A stretch of DNA of 64,000 nt from Giardia muris (GCA_006247105.1 CM016925.1:1488001-1552000), one strand, 5' to 3'. Counted from the stretch's first letter, positions 1 to 9,570 are shown. Program-made: numbers and translations. The notes: a model not told the origin generated them from the sequence alone.

Positions 1-291
1 GGGTAAAACAGTCATTAGAAGATAAGCATCGTCATCAAGAACTCCACAATAGAGTGGGCTGGGGCATACCATGGCTCCAACGCTAGCCAAAGCCTCAAGA
101 GACGCCTTTTCTGCCTCGAAGTTGCGTAGGAAGGATGAACTATTCGTCTTGATGAAGTACTCACCCTCAGTAGTCGTGACTATATAGCCACCAGAGATAC
201 ACCCACCGCCGCAAGCCTTAACCTCATTCAAGGTGAGCCCGTGGGCGTGTAGGATCTTGGCCAGACGCTTCTCGGGTGTGTCGTGATCCAT
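1..291 (-). CDS. fructosamine/ketosamine-3-kinase-like protein, C-terminal part outside window
   Basis: Reading from an ATG at 291 toward position 1, 97 codons are open and the frame runs off the window edge, so only the N-terminal lobe is present. Visible are a glycine-rich stretch GGGCISGGY (about residues 23-31), the strand GEYFIKT that would carry the ATP-binding lysine, and FEAEKASLEAL after it. These are the order and spacing of the fructosamine-3-kinase family, which phosphorylates sugar amines on glycated proteins so that they can be removed. The family call is mine from motif memory; the catalytic loop is not visible here. It is divergent from the gene at 317, with 25 bp between the two start codons. 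Confidence 0.7.
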   Translation of the reverse strand, partial: MDHDTPEKRLAKILHAHGLTLNEVKACGGGCISGGYIVTTTEGEYFIKTNSSSFLRNFEAEKASLEALASVGAMVCPSPLYCGVLDDDAYLLMTVLP

Positions 292-316
292 CTTATTGAG
301 ACAATCGAGATAAAAG

Positions 317-757
317 ATGACTTCCCTCGAGTTTCCGACGAGTACTCTCGTCATCGCGCTCGTTAGCCTAGTCGTCATGCGGATCATCATCTTCTTTGGG
401 ATGCGGGCGTCTCGTGGGATCGAGATTGTCTACGACGAGCTGGACGTGACGGAACCCTTGAAGGGGGCGTTGGTATGTATAACAAGCCCTAAGAATTGCG
501 TTTGGTGCGTCCGTCTTGAGACGGGGACATGGCGAGACAGCTCCGTGAAGAGCACTCTCGAGCGCCATGATGTGCACCTTTATAGGGTCACAGTTGCGAC
601 TGGGAAGCAGTTATGTAAGCAATACGACATCCCAATCAAGTCAGGGATTCCGAGGACGTTGATCTTTGACAGGGATGGGAGGTACGTCTCTGACATTCTG
701 GGATACATTAAGCCTGCTGCGCTGTTACGCACTCTCGAACGTTATTATGGAAAGTGA
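317..757 (+). CDS. membrane-anchored thioredoxin-like protein (CVWC)
   Basis: A 146-aa protein. Residues about 8-28 form one hydrophobic segment, consistent with a signal anchor. The rest has a thioredoxin-like order: a beta strand (GALVCITS), a C-V-W-C redox pair near residues 60-63, and a later strand-proline element (SGIPRTLIFDRDGRYVSDILGY) where the cis-proline of the fold would lie. A CxxC pair with this topology suggests a disulfide oxidoreductase facing the ER lumen, but orientation is inferred. The start is supported by TAAAAG directly before the ATG. An AGTGAA hexamer (753-758) overlaps the TGA stop, as is common for Giardia polyadenylation signals. Confidence 0.6.
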   Translation: MTSLEFPTSTLVIALVSLVVMRIIIFFGMRASRGIEIVYDELDVTEPLKGALVCITSPKNCVWCVRLETGTWRDSSVKSTLERHDVHLYRVTVATGKQLCKQYDIPIKSGIPRTLIFDRDGRYVSDILGYIKPAALLRTLERYYGK

Positions 758-893
758 AGTCTCCCTTTCGTTCCTTCCAGGGGGATGTACGTGGTGATGC
801 CTTTTCTTACGAGAACTACGAACTAAGAACCTTTATCATATGAACCATGCGATCAGGCATCGATTAATTGGATACCAATCCTAGCCAGAGCAG

Positions 894-2999
894 ATGAAAG
901 ATGACTTGGCCTATACCGGATCAAAAGAGACGTCGAGAATGGCGTCAAGTACTACGCAAGTGATATCAGAGATGAAAGAACTGACTGAGATGACGGAGAT
1001 AAGGGCCCCGAATACACACATGTATACGTACGACTTGGAAGTAGGTTGCTTCTGGCTTCGGCCCTTTGCGGACTTTGATAGTAATGATGATGCATGGAGG
1101 CTGGCCATACAGCTACTCTATAGGCTCCGCGGTTCCTTCTTTCTTGGCTATGCACTCTCACAGACCCGTCTGCTCCTCTTTATTCCGAGGTCAAACATCT
1201 CCTCGTTTCAGCAGCTATTACAACGCCAGGCCCCATGGCTTTCCCTAACTACTGCATATAGCGAGGTGCAACCTCCGCAGTTCCGCGTAGCTTTATATCA
1301 CTCATTCCTCTCAAAGGGCGTAGGGGATCTTCTTATCATAACGCATGGCTTAATTTTCAAAGATGGTCTACAAATGAAGCTTAACATTACTGAGACGGTG
1401 AGGGCAGAGTTGAGAACCAAGAAGCTACGGTGTTATCGGATCGCATACGAAACGGAAACGAGTTGTGTTTCGTACCTTTCACTCGAGGATACAAGCAAGG
1501 ATGGAAATGTGCTTGGAACACTTTTTCAAGCACCATCATTGGAGCGTATCGAGTATAAGTCAATGCGCATCAATAAGGATCTGAACGTTTCCGACCGTTA
1601 TCTCCTCTCGTTACGTCACGGCTATCCCGCTTCTGAAGAGCTTTGTGATGTCGTGCTACTTTCTGGGAAGAGATTAACCCTCTTTCGTCGAGCCTTGATC
1701 CTGATAAGAATAATCCCGAATCGAGTCCTACGAAGGTCGAAGGAGTTCAATTATCAGATCGATACGCATCTGAAACACCTTCAAGCACCCATACTCCCTG
1801 ACCAGCTTCTTGATATTACTAGTCTTTCAGTACCTCAGAAGATGTCTGATGCTAATATTTCCACTAATCCTTCCAAATCTCTTACCAGGGAGCTAAAAGC
1901 CTCAACGAAGCAAGAGTTAGACGTCAGTGAGCCGATTGAAGAGGAAATAGACACTTCCAGTAACTCTGCAACCTCATTGGATTCAATGGATTCAATAGTC
2001 TCTATAACGTCGACGGCATCAGATAAGACGATTTGGCCAAAAAGTAAGAGAATCCAGAAGAATTCTACGCCTTCGATTATTGCGTCCATAGTTAGGAGGA
2101 AGGAGAAGGACGAAACTGGCTTTCAGTCTGCACGGGCATTACTATTAGACACACAGCTCTCTAACATTCCAAACCCTCTTTTGAAGGAGATCGTCTTACT
2201 TCTTTGGAAAGCAGATCACTTTTTACTGGAAAACCCGCTTCAAACCGGACTGGAAGATATGAATAAAGCGTTATTGAAGTATCAACAAGAGCCTGATAAC
2301 TATTCGGTCGGAACTGAGATGATCTTCATTCATAGGTATGGAAAGGAGAAGGAAGGGGAAAAGAAAACCATTATTGATGAGGCACATCCTCATACTAGCA
2401 CAGTAGATACTCAGCTCTATCTTCTGGAGCTTGAAACGTGGCTGAATCATCTTCCGAAGGCAGAGAGCCTTCAGACTTATCACTTATTTGTCTCTCACTT
2501 GGCTGGGAAGGAAGCCCTCAACGCATGGTCTCAAATCGTCGTCCCTTTAATCCAATTGCGCGGTGGAATAATTGATATTACTGAAGATAAGCATTGTGAT
2601 GATCAGAATGATCAGGCCTCATCCAGTAGACCTACTGCGTCCAATACATCCATTCTGAAAGAAGAACTTCCTTCTTTATATGGAGAACCAAGCCTGAAAC
2701 AAACCTCCAAAGATGGTATACAGACGTCGATTGGAATCACCTCGGAGGAAGCTTCTTCCTCCAATACAGAGGGGCTCACCTCACTCGAGACCAAAACGAC
2801 GTCAACTGATGACTCCATTCACTTGGCAAAGAGGACGAAGAAGGTACGCTTCTTCAACGTCGTGCAATACGTCTTAGGAGATAACAGGTCGACACATAGA
2901 TGGCTCAATGATAACGAAGTCGATTACCTTCCTATTCCACGGAGGTTCCTCTTCTCATTGCTGGACCAAGATGAGGCGTGTCAAGCAGCGTCAGTATGA
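894..2999 (+). CDS. hypothetical protein, 701 aa
   Basis: I do not recognise this protein. The N-terminal 250 residues have regular alternating hydrophobic segments and look globular. Residues about 310-420 and 570-640 are rich in Ser, Thr, Glu and Asp and look disordered, with a basic patch (SIVRRKEK) between helical parts. No transmembrane segment, Cys cluster or catalytic motif is visible. A second ATG at codon 16 (position 939) is an alternative start; the first is kept because an AT-rich block (CGATTAATTGG) lies about 30 bp upstream. It is convergent with the EMC6-like gene, 14 bp from stop to stop. Confidence 0.7.
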   Translation: MKDDLAYTGSKETSRMASSTTQVISEMKELTEMTEIRAPNTHMYTYDLEVGCFWLRPFADFDSNDDAWRLAIQLLYRLRGSFFLGYALSQTRLLLFIPRSNISSFQQLLQRQAPWLSLTTAYSEVQPPQFRVALYHSFLSKGVGDLLIITHGLIFKDGLQMKLNITETVRAELRTKKLRCYRIAYETETSCVSYLSLEDTSKDGNVLGTLFQAPSLERIEYKSMRINKDLNVSDRYLLSLRHGYPASEELCDVVLLSGKRLTLFRRALILIRIIPNRVLRRSKEFNYQIDTHLKHLQAPILPDQLLDITSLSVPQKMSDANISTNPSKSLTRELKASTKQELDVSEPIEEEIDTSSNSATSLDSMDSIVSITSTASDKTIWPKSKRIQKNSTPSIIASIVRRKEKDETGFQSARALLLDTQLSNIPNPLLKEIVLLLWKADHFLLENPLQTGLEDMNKALLKYQQEPDNYSVGTEMIFIHRYGKEKEGEKKTIIDEAHPHTSTVDTQLYLLELETWLNHLPKAESLQTYHLFVSHLAGKEALNAWSQIVVPLIQLRGGIIDITEDKHCDDQNDQASSSRPTASNTSILKEELPSLYGEPSLKQTSKDGIQTSIGITSEEASSSNTEGLTSLETKTTSTDDSIHLAKRTKKVRFFNVVQYVLGDNRSTHRWLNDNEVDYLPIPRRFLFSLLDQDEACQAASV

Positions 3000-3013
3000 G
3001 ACGAGAGAGCAGC

Positions 3014-3343
3014 TCATTTGACGTGGAGGACGTTATAGCTGAGAATCCAAATGGAAAGAAACATACAACACCCACCAAGCATGTTTGTCATCTGAATCCC
3101 TTTCAAAGGGACGGTCGTCCCTATGATGACGAGGCGCAATGGGATGAATAAGAGAACCGCCCCAACGACGAAGCCAATGACCTGGGGCAAGTTCAAACCT
3201 CCTACAAATAAGCCACCTAGAAAGCCATTCCATAGCCGCGCCCAATACAAGTAACTGATAGCGGCCTTTGTAGACATAGACTCCTGCCTCCGAGTGGCTA
3301 ACAGAATCGTCGTTCTTAGGGTGGATTGCGCGGTTATTGACAT
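3014..3343 (-). CDS. EMC6/Rab5-interacting-like small membrane protein
   Basis: A 109-aa protein with three hydrophobic segments (about residues 36-52, 55-75 and 85-103). The first contains the glycine-rich GFLGGLFVGG, and the protein ends in YNVLHVK. Length, helix spacing, the glycines in the first helix and the terminal LHVx agree with the EMC6/Rab5ip family, a core subunit of the ER membrane protein insertion complex. This is recalled similarity, not an alignment. The first ATG overlaps the stop region of the upstream acetyltransferase by 10 bp. An ATG at codon 23 (3277) would avoid the overlap and keeps all three helices, so it is an equally good start. Confidence 0.5.
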   Translation of the reverse strand: MSITAQSTLRTTILLATRRQESMSTKAAISYLYWARLWNGFLGGLFVGGLNLPQVIGFVVGAVLLFIPLRLVIIGTTVPLKGIQMTNMLGGCCMFLSIWILSYNVLHVK

Positions 3344-3930
3344 CCTTCTTTCTCGTCTTTTTTTCGGGCTGAAGAAACCTTCTTGATAAGAATGAGATAT
3401 GGTTGGTTCTCGTCGGATTCAGGTGCGTTGATAAAGCCGCGTTGAGTGTAAAAGCAGAGGGCACTAGGGTTCCGTTGGGAACAGGTCACGGCCAAAGAGA
3501 ACCGATTAGGCACGCCAACGTCAGTAAAGGCTACTCGACCCAAGCTTGTCAAAACCTCTAATAATTGGGTTCCTAACCCTTGAGATCTATAACCCTCCTT
3601 GACTTGAAGCTCCCAGATATATAACCTACGCTCTTCATATTCCTTTATCGCTCTGAAAGCGGCATACCCGATGACCTCTTCATTGGAATTGTCAGTAGAA
3701 CTGGTCCCTGCCAATAGAACAAACCCGTAACGGTGCACAATGTTCCGCCTGACCGATGTCTTCGTAATAGGTTCATAGTGGACCTCGCACATGTTCTCGG
3801 TCGTAAGCTTGACAAGCTTCGTTATGATTGACGTATTCAAGGCCGTAGAAAGAAAAAGACGAAAGGGCCCATGTTCTCCTTGTAGACCTCGAAGCCGCTT
3901 AAAGGCTAGCTGGACATACGTGTACCCCAT
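3334..3930 (-). CDS. GNAT N-acetyltransferase, NAA40/NatD-like
   Basis: A 198-aa protein with a GNAT core. A strand LYIWELQV is followed by the acetyl-CoA-binding loop RSQGLGTQLLEVL (Q/R-x-x-G-x-G/A motif, near residues 116-126), and then LAVTCSQRNPSALCFYTQRGF, the usual beta5/alpha4 element. The aromatic YIWELQV just before the CoA loop and the R-x-x-G-L-G spacing resemble NAA40 (NatD), which acetylates the N-termini of histones H4 and H2A. Another GNAT family is possible. The start ATG at 3930 faces the NSE4 gene across 74 bp. Confidence 0.6.
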   Translation of the reverse strand: MGYTYVQLAFKRLRGLQGEHGPFRLFLSTALNTSIITKLVKLTTENMCEVHYEPITKTSVRRNIVHRYGFVLLAGTSSTDNSNEEVIGYAAFRAIKEYEERRLYIWELQVKEGYRSQGLGTQLLEVLTSLGRVAFTDVGVPNRFSLAVTCSQRNPSALCFYTQRGFINAPESDENQPYLILIKKVSSARKKDEKEGCQ

Positions 3931-4004
3931 CTCTCACTCCTTTCTCAGTACTATAACTGACTCAAATCTGAAATGAAACGTACGTCCGTTACTGCATAAA
4001 CATA

Positions 4005-5066
4005 ATGGAAAGCTCCACCTCCTCTCAGACCTCTTCGGAAGTCCGGCAGATCATCGACGAGTACAGGCAGATAGGCACCCAATTCACCGCCGAGGAGCTC
4101 ACGACTAATGATGTCCGAGAGCTTGACGATAGGATGTGTAACCGCATTCTGGCCCTCAATACGGCCGACCAGCTACAGGTCATGACCCCACGCTCGACCA
4201 CCATCCGCAACGTCACTCAGATCGTCAGCAAGACGGCGGCCCAGCGCTCCCAAGGCATACATCAATCCAGTATTAAGACCCTGGTGCATCGCGCTGTCCT
4301 CGACTACGCTCCCGACGGGCAGCCCGTCATCCTTGATTCTAACAAAACCGCCGATTGGTTGTTGCAACTCTGCAGAGGTTTTGAGACTGAATTTACATCG
4401 CATTTCCCCCCATGTCTTGCTGGGTCCATAATGGCTCAACTAGAAATCCTCCGGCGAGGCGAATCTGCGGGGCCACGACAAAAGGTACGGCGAAGTCAAC
4501 CGACAGAGCCGAATACTCCCAACAACGAGAAACGAAAAGGTGCGCCGGTTGCTCCTGAGAAGCTTCCAGAACGTCAACACTTCAAGATAACTAGTATGAA
4601 AGGTGCTGAGCTCCAGGAGGAACGAAGGTGCAGACTCCTCAGTAAGATAATCAGGTTCGGGGAGAATCCCTATCCCTTCGCCTTCCTCGCATTTCACCCG
4701 GATGACTTCACTCAGACGGTCCATACCCTCTTCGACCTGAGTTTACTATACTCTGATGGCTCGATCAGCGTGCGCCGCATAACTGATATTGCTCGGCGAA
4801 CCGCCCTGTATCGAGCACATAATATCGTCATAGACGAGCAGAAGCACGACTACGAGACCCTCTTTGTTATATCGAAGAGGTATGGCGAAGATCGCCCCGA
4901 GGTCGAACACGAGTTCGACCCCGTCTATTGGAAGGATGGATATTCCGTCATATACTCGGTCAACGCGTTATATGCCCAGAAGCTCATCGAGCGATTTGGT
5001 GTGAAGAGGACGGAGACAATCTCTCTTTTGAGGCAGCCTCAAGGAACGTCACAAGGCGACGAGTGA
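4005..5066 (+). CDS. NSE4: SMC5-SMC6 complex kleisin subunit NSE4
   Basis: A 353-aa protein. The N-terminal helix QIIDEYRQI matches the Nse4 N-terminal motif that touches the SMC6 neck. Around residues 222-255 is FLAFHPDDFTQTVHTLFDL followed by SLLYSDGSISVR, which agrees in order with the conserved C-terminal winged-helix block of Nse4 (F-x-x-x-P-x-x-F-x-Q-T-V-x-x-x-F). A basic, proline-rich linker (residues about 155-195) joins the two. Nse4 bridges the SMC5/6 heads for DNA repair. The start is preceded by ATAAACATA. The last 83 bases overlap the 3' end of the convergent ankyrin gene. Confidence 0.8.
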   Translation: MESSTSSQTSSEVRQIIDEYRQIGTQFTAEELTTNDVRELDDRMCNRILALNTADQLQVMTPRSTTIRNVTQIVSKTAAQRSQGIHQSSIKTLVHRAVLDYAPDGQPVILDSNKTADWLLQLCRGFETEFTSHFPPCLAGSIMAQLEILRRGESAGPRQKVRRSQPTEPNTPNNEKRKGAPVAPEKLPERQHFKITSMKGAELQEERRCRLLSKIIRFGENPYPFAFLAFHPDDFTQTVHTLFDLSLLYSDGSISVRRITDIARRTALYRAHNIVIDEQKHDYETLFVISKRYGEDRPEVEHEFDPVYWKDGYSVIYSVNALYAQKLIERFGVKRTETISLLRQPQGTSQGDE

Positions 5067-7152
5067 TCTGCCGCTTGATACGCTCCGGAAGCATCGTGCA
5101 TGGTTCCTGGAGACACTCTTGTGCCCGACACGCGTGCTGTCTCCCTTCTGCCATCAGAAGGACTTGCAAGCAATCAATAGAGCCATTGACTACAGCGTGG
5201 ACAAGTGCCGACTTTCCCTCTTTATCGACTAGCCCTGCCTCCTCATCAAGTAGCGTCGCCACTGCCTGGAGGCTATTGATACGAGCGGCCCACATCAGCG
5301 CCGTTTCACCCCGAGCGTTTTGCATCTTCGCCTCCTTCTTGCGGAGCTTATTGATTGCCACGAAGCTTCCGCCATGTACGGCGTACATCAGAGCCGTATT
5401 ACCTTGTAGGTCGCACAGTCGGACCTCTCTTGTCAATAATAGAGGAACTATGTTATCATACCCACAGACAGCTGCAATCATCAATGACGTGACCCCTAGT
5501 GGCTGAAAGGACGCTCCAGCTTCCACCCGCTTGGTAAGGTTAACAGACTCTGGATGGTTATTGAATACGGCGAGCGCAAGCGCCGTTGGGTTCTGGATAT
5601 CAAAGAGTGGGGTTTTGAGCGTAGTCGTGCATCGGATCCCTTGTTCGAATGGTAAAAGCGCCTTGACGATGTGATAATAGTTTCTTTGGGCAGCAAGTCC
5701 GAGTGCTGTGAAGCCGTCTTTGTTCAATGCTTTGGAGACGTGTGACATCGGTATCGCTCCTAAGCCAGGCCCATCGTTGGTCAAAACAGCCCGGTGAAGC
5801 TGAGTATTTCCTTGTTCATCAATGACTTCTTCATACATACTTAATAGCCGTGCGATCCGTCGATATCCACGACGATACGCCAACGTTCCGGCGGTCTCAC
5901 CCTCGTATGTCTTCAATCTTGCCTCGTGTTTCACGAGGGCTATCACATAGCCTTCTTCTCGAAGCATCGTTGCGAGCATCAAAGCAGTCAAGCCACGTGC
6001 GTTCTGGTAACGGGCATCGACTAGCAGCTCCTTAAAGGAGCGATTTGTGGGAACCCCTAACACATGGAGCATCAGGTCTGTCATTCCTAATCTTTGCAAA
6101 TAAGGCTTCTCATATGGTGCAAGAATGTGTAATACTTCCAGGTTCCCGGACTCTATGGCGAACTCCGTCGCACAGCGCCGGTCCCGTGCCCACATATTAC
6201 ATTCCAAAAGTACCAGTAACGATATAGGTTCGGTCGCCCCACGAGTACTCGCAATCATAAGGCCTGTCTTCCCGGTCCGCGAAGACATCCGAGAGAAGGT
6301 ACCAAGACATCTCAAGGCAGCCATCAGATCTCCTGCTCGAACGGCATCTAATAATGGCGTCGAGTCCATACTTGTTCGGCCAAAACCCGCCCAGAAGTTC
6401 TTCATCTCTGCCTTAAAGAGACGTGTATGTAATAGATGTGGAAGTGAGAGGTTCTCTCTATCGAATAGCTCTCGTAGCCGTAATAATCGCGAGACAAACG
6501 CCTGTGTGTATCGCCCAGTAGTGATGTAGTGCTGAAGAACGGCTTCGAGGCTATCGGTACCCCCTTCAGTCACCGTTGAATGCCATGCATACTCGGGACA
6601 ACAGAGATCCACAATACATTGGAAAAGTTGAGGCTTGAGAGCTATCCCTAACGCGCTTCCTTTGAGCCCCATCGGCCTTGTAGCATCGGTAGTGGCGAGT
6701 CTAGTAACGAGGTGCGCGGAATTCAAGCGAAAGCGCACCATCCCAACGTCGTCGCGGAAGAAGTGGCCAAGGGTCAAGGGGGATGCGAAGACGTGCGTCA
6801 GAAGCCCCGTACTGAAGTCGTGGACGATCTCGTTGATCGTGTTGACCATTAAAACAATCATCTGAAGAAGCTGCTCTTCTGGAAGTGGTAACCTTTCCAG
6901 ATCTGCCTGCTGAAGTAGAAGAGGCAAGGGAGTCCCTATATAGCTGGAGGCGATACAGATGTCGTCTCCGTCGAGTGTGATGTTGTAATACTTGGTTGAT
7001 GCCCAAGAGTGAGCGAGACGAAGACCTTGTAGGCGCATGCAGATGGAGTTCCTGCAGCTCTGGGTTAGCGTGGAGCAGTCTACCCGCTCGACCACACACC
7101 GAATGTAGCGGTCTATGAGGAGCACAGACTCCGTCGTAACTCGCAGATTCAT
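4984..7152 (-). CDS. degenerate protein kinase + ankyrin repeats (722 aa)
   Basis: I place the start at the ATG 7152, not the upstream ATG at 7344 in the same frame, because the longer form would run 180 bp into the divergent gene at 7165 and because 7152 is preceded (on its strand) by CCGTACTTTTTA. Residues 1-230 keep a kinase-like order: a strand with GDDICIASSYIG, PLPLLLQQADL, PLPEEQLLQMIVLMVN, then LTHVFASPL where an active kinase has HRDLKPxN. No catalytic Asp and no DFG are visible, so it should be catalytically dead. From about residue 275 many ankyrin repeats follow (TGLMIAS, TALMLAT, TALMYAV, TALMWAA). Its 3' end overlaps NSE4. Confidence 0.75.
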   Translation of the reverse strand: MNLRVTTESVLLIDRYIRCVVERVDCSTLTQSCRNSICMRLQGLRLAHSWASTKYYNITLDGDDICIASSYIGTPLPLLLQQADLERLPLPEEQLLQMIVLMVNTINEIVHDFSTGLLTHVFASPLTLGHFFRDDVGMVRFRLNSAHLVTRLATTDATRPMGLKGSALGIALKPQLFQCIVDLCCPEYAWHSTVTEGGTDSLEAVLQHYITTGRYTQAFVSRLLRLRELFDRENLSLPHLLHTRLFKAEMKNFWAGFGRTSMDSTPLLDAVRAGDLMAALRCLGTFSRMSSRTGKTGLMIASTRGATEPISLLVLLECNMWARDRRCATEFAIESGNLEVLHILAPYEKPYLQRLGMTDLMLHVLGVPTNRSFKELLVDARYQNARGLTALMLATMLREEGYVIALVKHEARLKTYEGETAGTLAYRRGYRRIARLLSMYEEVIDEQGNTQLHRAVLTNDGPGLGAIPMSHVSKALNKDGFTALGLAAQRNYYHIVKALLPFEQGIRCTTTLKTPLFDIQNPTALALAVFNNHPESVNLTKRVEAGASFQPLGVTSLMIAAVCGYDNIVPLLLTREVRLCDLQGNTALMYAVHGGSFVAINKLRKKEAKMQNARGETALMWAARINSLQAVATLLDEEAGLVDKEGKSALVHAVVNGSIDCLQVLLMAEGRQHACRAQECLQEPCTMLPERIKRQITRRLVTFLEAASKERLSPSSSHQIAR

Positions 7153-7164
7153 TAAAAAGTACGG
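7153..7164. promoter_or_regulatory. 12-bp head-to-head spacer/shared initiator
   Basis: The sequence TAAAAAGTACGG is all that separates the start codons of the minus-strand (7152) and plus-strand (7165) ankyrin genes. A short A-rich tract touching both ATGs is the usual Giardia initiator. Any promoter for one gene must extend into the coding sequence of the other. Confidence 0.5.
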
Positions 7165-9570
7165 ATGATTCTTCCAGATGATTTCCAACTCCTCTCCACT
7201 CTCGAGGACCACCAGTATCGGAAGCTCTATGCCATCCGTAAGGAATCGACGGGTGCGCCGTATCTCTGCGAGGAGGTCTTCTATAACCCGTCTGTCAAAG
7301 AGGATGTCCAGCAGATACATTCTTGTAAGGATATCATCTCCCAACTAACTGTCGGGTCCATGGGAAAGTATGAGCGAATCGTTCCGTGCAAGCAGCGTGC
7401 GTCCATCCTGTTCATTTGGCCTCATGACGATGAGTTTTCGTTATATTCTCTTTTCACTCAACATAATGAAGACCGTCCACCCATGGACGAGGACGAGGTG
7501 TGGCTTATCCTCTACGAGGCGTTGATGGCGTTGGAGTATTTGCACGACCCATTGCTGCACGATCCCCCGCTGGTCCATGGGTCGATCACTCCGTGGGCAC
7601 TCTATTTCGGAGAGGATAGCGTAATCCGGTTGCGAGCCCTTTGGAGCGTGCGAGTCTCTAGATCGCCGTTCACCGGTAGCGTTCTCTCGGCAATCTCTCC
7701 CTATGTCGCTCCTGATGTTTTGAAGACTCAAGAGTACACACATAAGGCAGATATCTGGGCTCTAGGCTGCGTCATTTATGAGCTCTGTATGCGCCAGCCA
7801 TATTGCACTATCTCAAGTCGTAGTGACGAGGCTCTTATCGAGCATATACTCTCTCTTGACCCCCCTATGGTCGCCCCCCACTACTCCCCGGAGCTCCAGA
7901 GGCTGCTCCGGATGATGCTCGAGCCTAGTCGTGAAAGACGTCTAAGCTCTTCCGAGCTTCTAGCCTGTCCACATTTTGATGGCATTCGGTACTTGTTGAA
8001 GAATAACCAAGGCCTTTATTGCAGCGGTTCACTTTCGCTTTCAATGCTGGTGACGCAGCAACCATCCACCGATCTAGATGCATCACAGCCGGTCAATACT
8101 TCGCATCCCCTTCGCCATTCACTCCCCTCGTCAACTCTACCAGCGCCTATGCTACCTTTGGCAGCAGCCATTGTCTCCGGAAACGAAGAGGCATTTGAAC
8201 GTGAACGGAAAGGCAAAACCAGCAAGCAAGACGTACATGGAATAAGTAATCTGATGTATTGCGTTGAGAACGATCGACTGAGGTTCGGGATGGCGCTCGT
8301 GGGACGGGAGGCCAAGCTGAGCGACCCCCATGGGAAGACCGCGCTGATGTATGCGGCCGAGCGGGATAACGCCGGCTTCATTTCTTTACTCCTGCGGAAG
8401 GAGGCGCGCATGCGAGATAAGATGGGGCTGACGGCTCTCCACCATGCAGCCATCAACGATTCAATCAATGCGATACGCATCCTCGTTGATACCGAGGCTA
8501 ACCTTAAGACAAGTGACGGGCGCACCGCCCTGCAGCTGGCCATCGAGAACCGCTCGCTTCGTGCAGTAGCCATGCTTTACGTGAAAGAGTCTCATAACCA
8601 AAACGTTGAGGGCATGACCGCGCTGATGCTCGCCCTGCAGACGGGCCTTAGTGAGGCTGTCCCTCTCTTGGCGGAGGAAGAAGCATATCTCCTTGACCTT
8701 TATGGGCGCACGGCCAGCGAGATCTCAACCGAGTGTGGCCACTCATGTGGCTTTCTTGCCACACGTGAGAAGGACCTTCTCCGCGTCCTCGCAAAGACGA
8801 CTAGTGAGCGGCAACGCGAACGCTTCGGCTTCCGTGGTACCGCTTTTACGAAGGAGGCAGCCTCTCGCTACCGTATACTACTGGATAAGTATCTGAATTC
8901 CCCGAACGTTGAGGGCGTTTGCAGATCGATCTTAACGCGGAACCGTTATCTCTTCTTCAAATATCTAGTTGCTGGTGAATCATTCCCTGATGGAAAAGAG
9001 ATTTCCCTTATCGCCAACGCGCGCCGTGAGATGTTGAATAGTATGTCGAAGATTATGCCAGTGGAGTCACAACTCACTGCAACGACGTCCGGGAACGAAG
9101 GGGAGACTCCCTTGATGCAGGCTGCAAAGGCTAATTCTTTGGATGCATGCAAGTCTTTAAGAGGTAAGGAAGCGCGGATGCAGCGACTAGATGGGAAGAC
9201 CGCGCTCATCCTAGCAATCCTCGAGGAAGCATACGACGCCGCGTACCTTCTTCTTCCACTAGAGGCTGGCTTAAGTGATAATGAGGGCTTCACTGCTCTC
9301 ATGGCGGCATGTCAGAAAGGACATCTTGAGCTGGCACGGAAGCTCGTGGCAGCGGAGGCCGGAAAGCAGAAAGCTGACGGGACCGCGGCTCTTCACATTG
9401 CAACGTTCATGCAGCACAAGGATATCGCCAAGTTGTTGATCGCCAAAGAAGGGGCCCTGCGACTTGCTGACGGACGGACCGCCTATGATATCTCACGTAG
9501 CCTTAATGATCCTGCATTGCTAAAGCTCCTACAACCTAAAGGGAAAGGTAAGGGAGGAGTGAGAAAGTAG
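7165..9570 (+). CDS. NEK-like pseudokinase + ankyrin repeats (801 aa)
   Basis: Residues 1-275 are a recognisable NEK-type kinase fold with lost catalytic residues. The catalytic loop reads LVHGSITPWAL in place of HRDLKPxN, no DFG follows, and the APE motif is APD (SPYVAPDVL). The C-lobe motif HKADIWALGCVIYELC and the final helices are intact. Residues about 330-790 carry two blocks of ankyrin repeats (TALMYAAERDN, TALHHAAIND, TALQLAIEN, then TPLMQAAK, TALILAIL, TALMAACQKG, AALHIATF). The likely role is a scaffold rather than an enzyme. Giardia is known for a large, mostly inactive NEK family. The protein ends in a basic KGKGKGGVRK tail. Confidence 0.85.
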   Translation: MILPDDFQLLSTLEDHQYRKLYAIRKESTGAPYLCEEVFYNPSVKEDVQQIHSCKDIISQLTVGSMGKYERIVPCKQRASILFIWPHDDEFSLYSLFTQHNEDRPPMDEDEVWLILYEALMALEYLHDPLLHDPPLVHGSITPWALYFGEDSVIRLRALWSVRVSRSPFTGSVLSAISPYVAPDVLKTQEYTHKADIWALGCVIYELCMRQPYCTISSRSDEALIEHILSLDPPMVAPHYSPELQRLLRMMLEPSRERRLSSSELLACPHFDGIRYLLKNNQGLYCSGSLSLSMLVTQQPSTDLDASQPVNTSHPLRHSLPSSTLPAPMLPLAAAIVSGNEEAFERERKGKTSKQDVHGISNLMYCVENDRLRFGMALVGREAKLSDPHGKTALMYAAERDNAGFISLLLRKEARMRDKMGLTALHHAAINDSINAIRILVDTEANLKTSDGRTALQLAIENRSLRAVAMLYVKESHNQNVEGMTALMLALQTGLSEAVPLLAEEEAYLLDLYGRTASEISTECGHSCGFLATREKDLLRVLAKTTSERQRERFGFRGTAFTKEAASRYRILLDKYLNSPNVEGVCRSILTRNRYLFFKYLVAGESFPDGKEISLIANARREMLNSMSKIMPVESQLTATTSGNEGETPLMQAAKANSLDACKSLRGKEARMQRLDGKTALILAILEEAYDAAYLLLPLEAGLSDNEGFTALMAACQKGHLELARKLVAAEAGKQKADGTAALHIATFMQHKDIAKLLIAKEGALRLADGRTAYDISRSLNDPALLKLLQPKGKGKGGVRK

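Noticed and set aside
7153..7344. N-terminal extension of the minus-strand pseudokinase-ankyrin protein
   Set aside because: Antisense to the kinase-like N-terminus of the gene at 7165.
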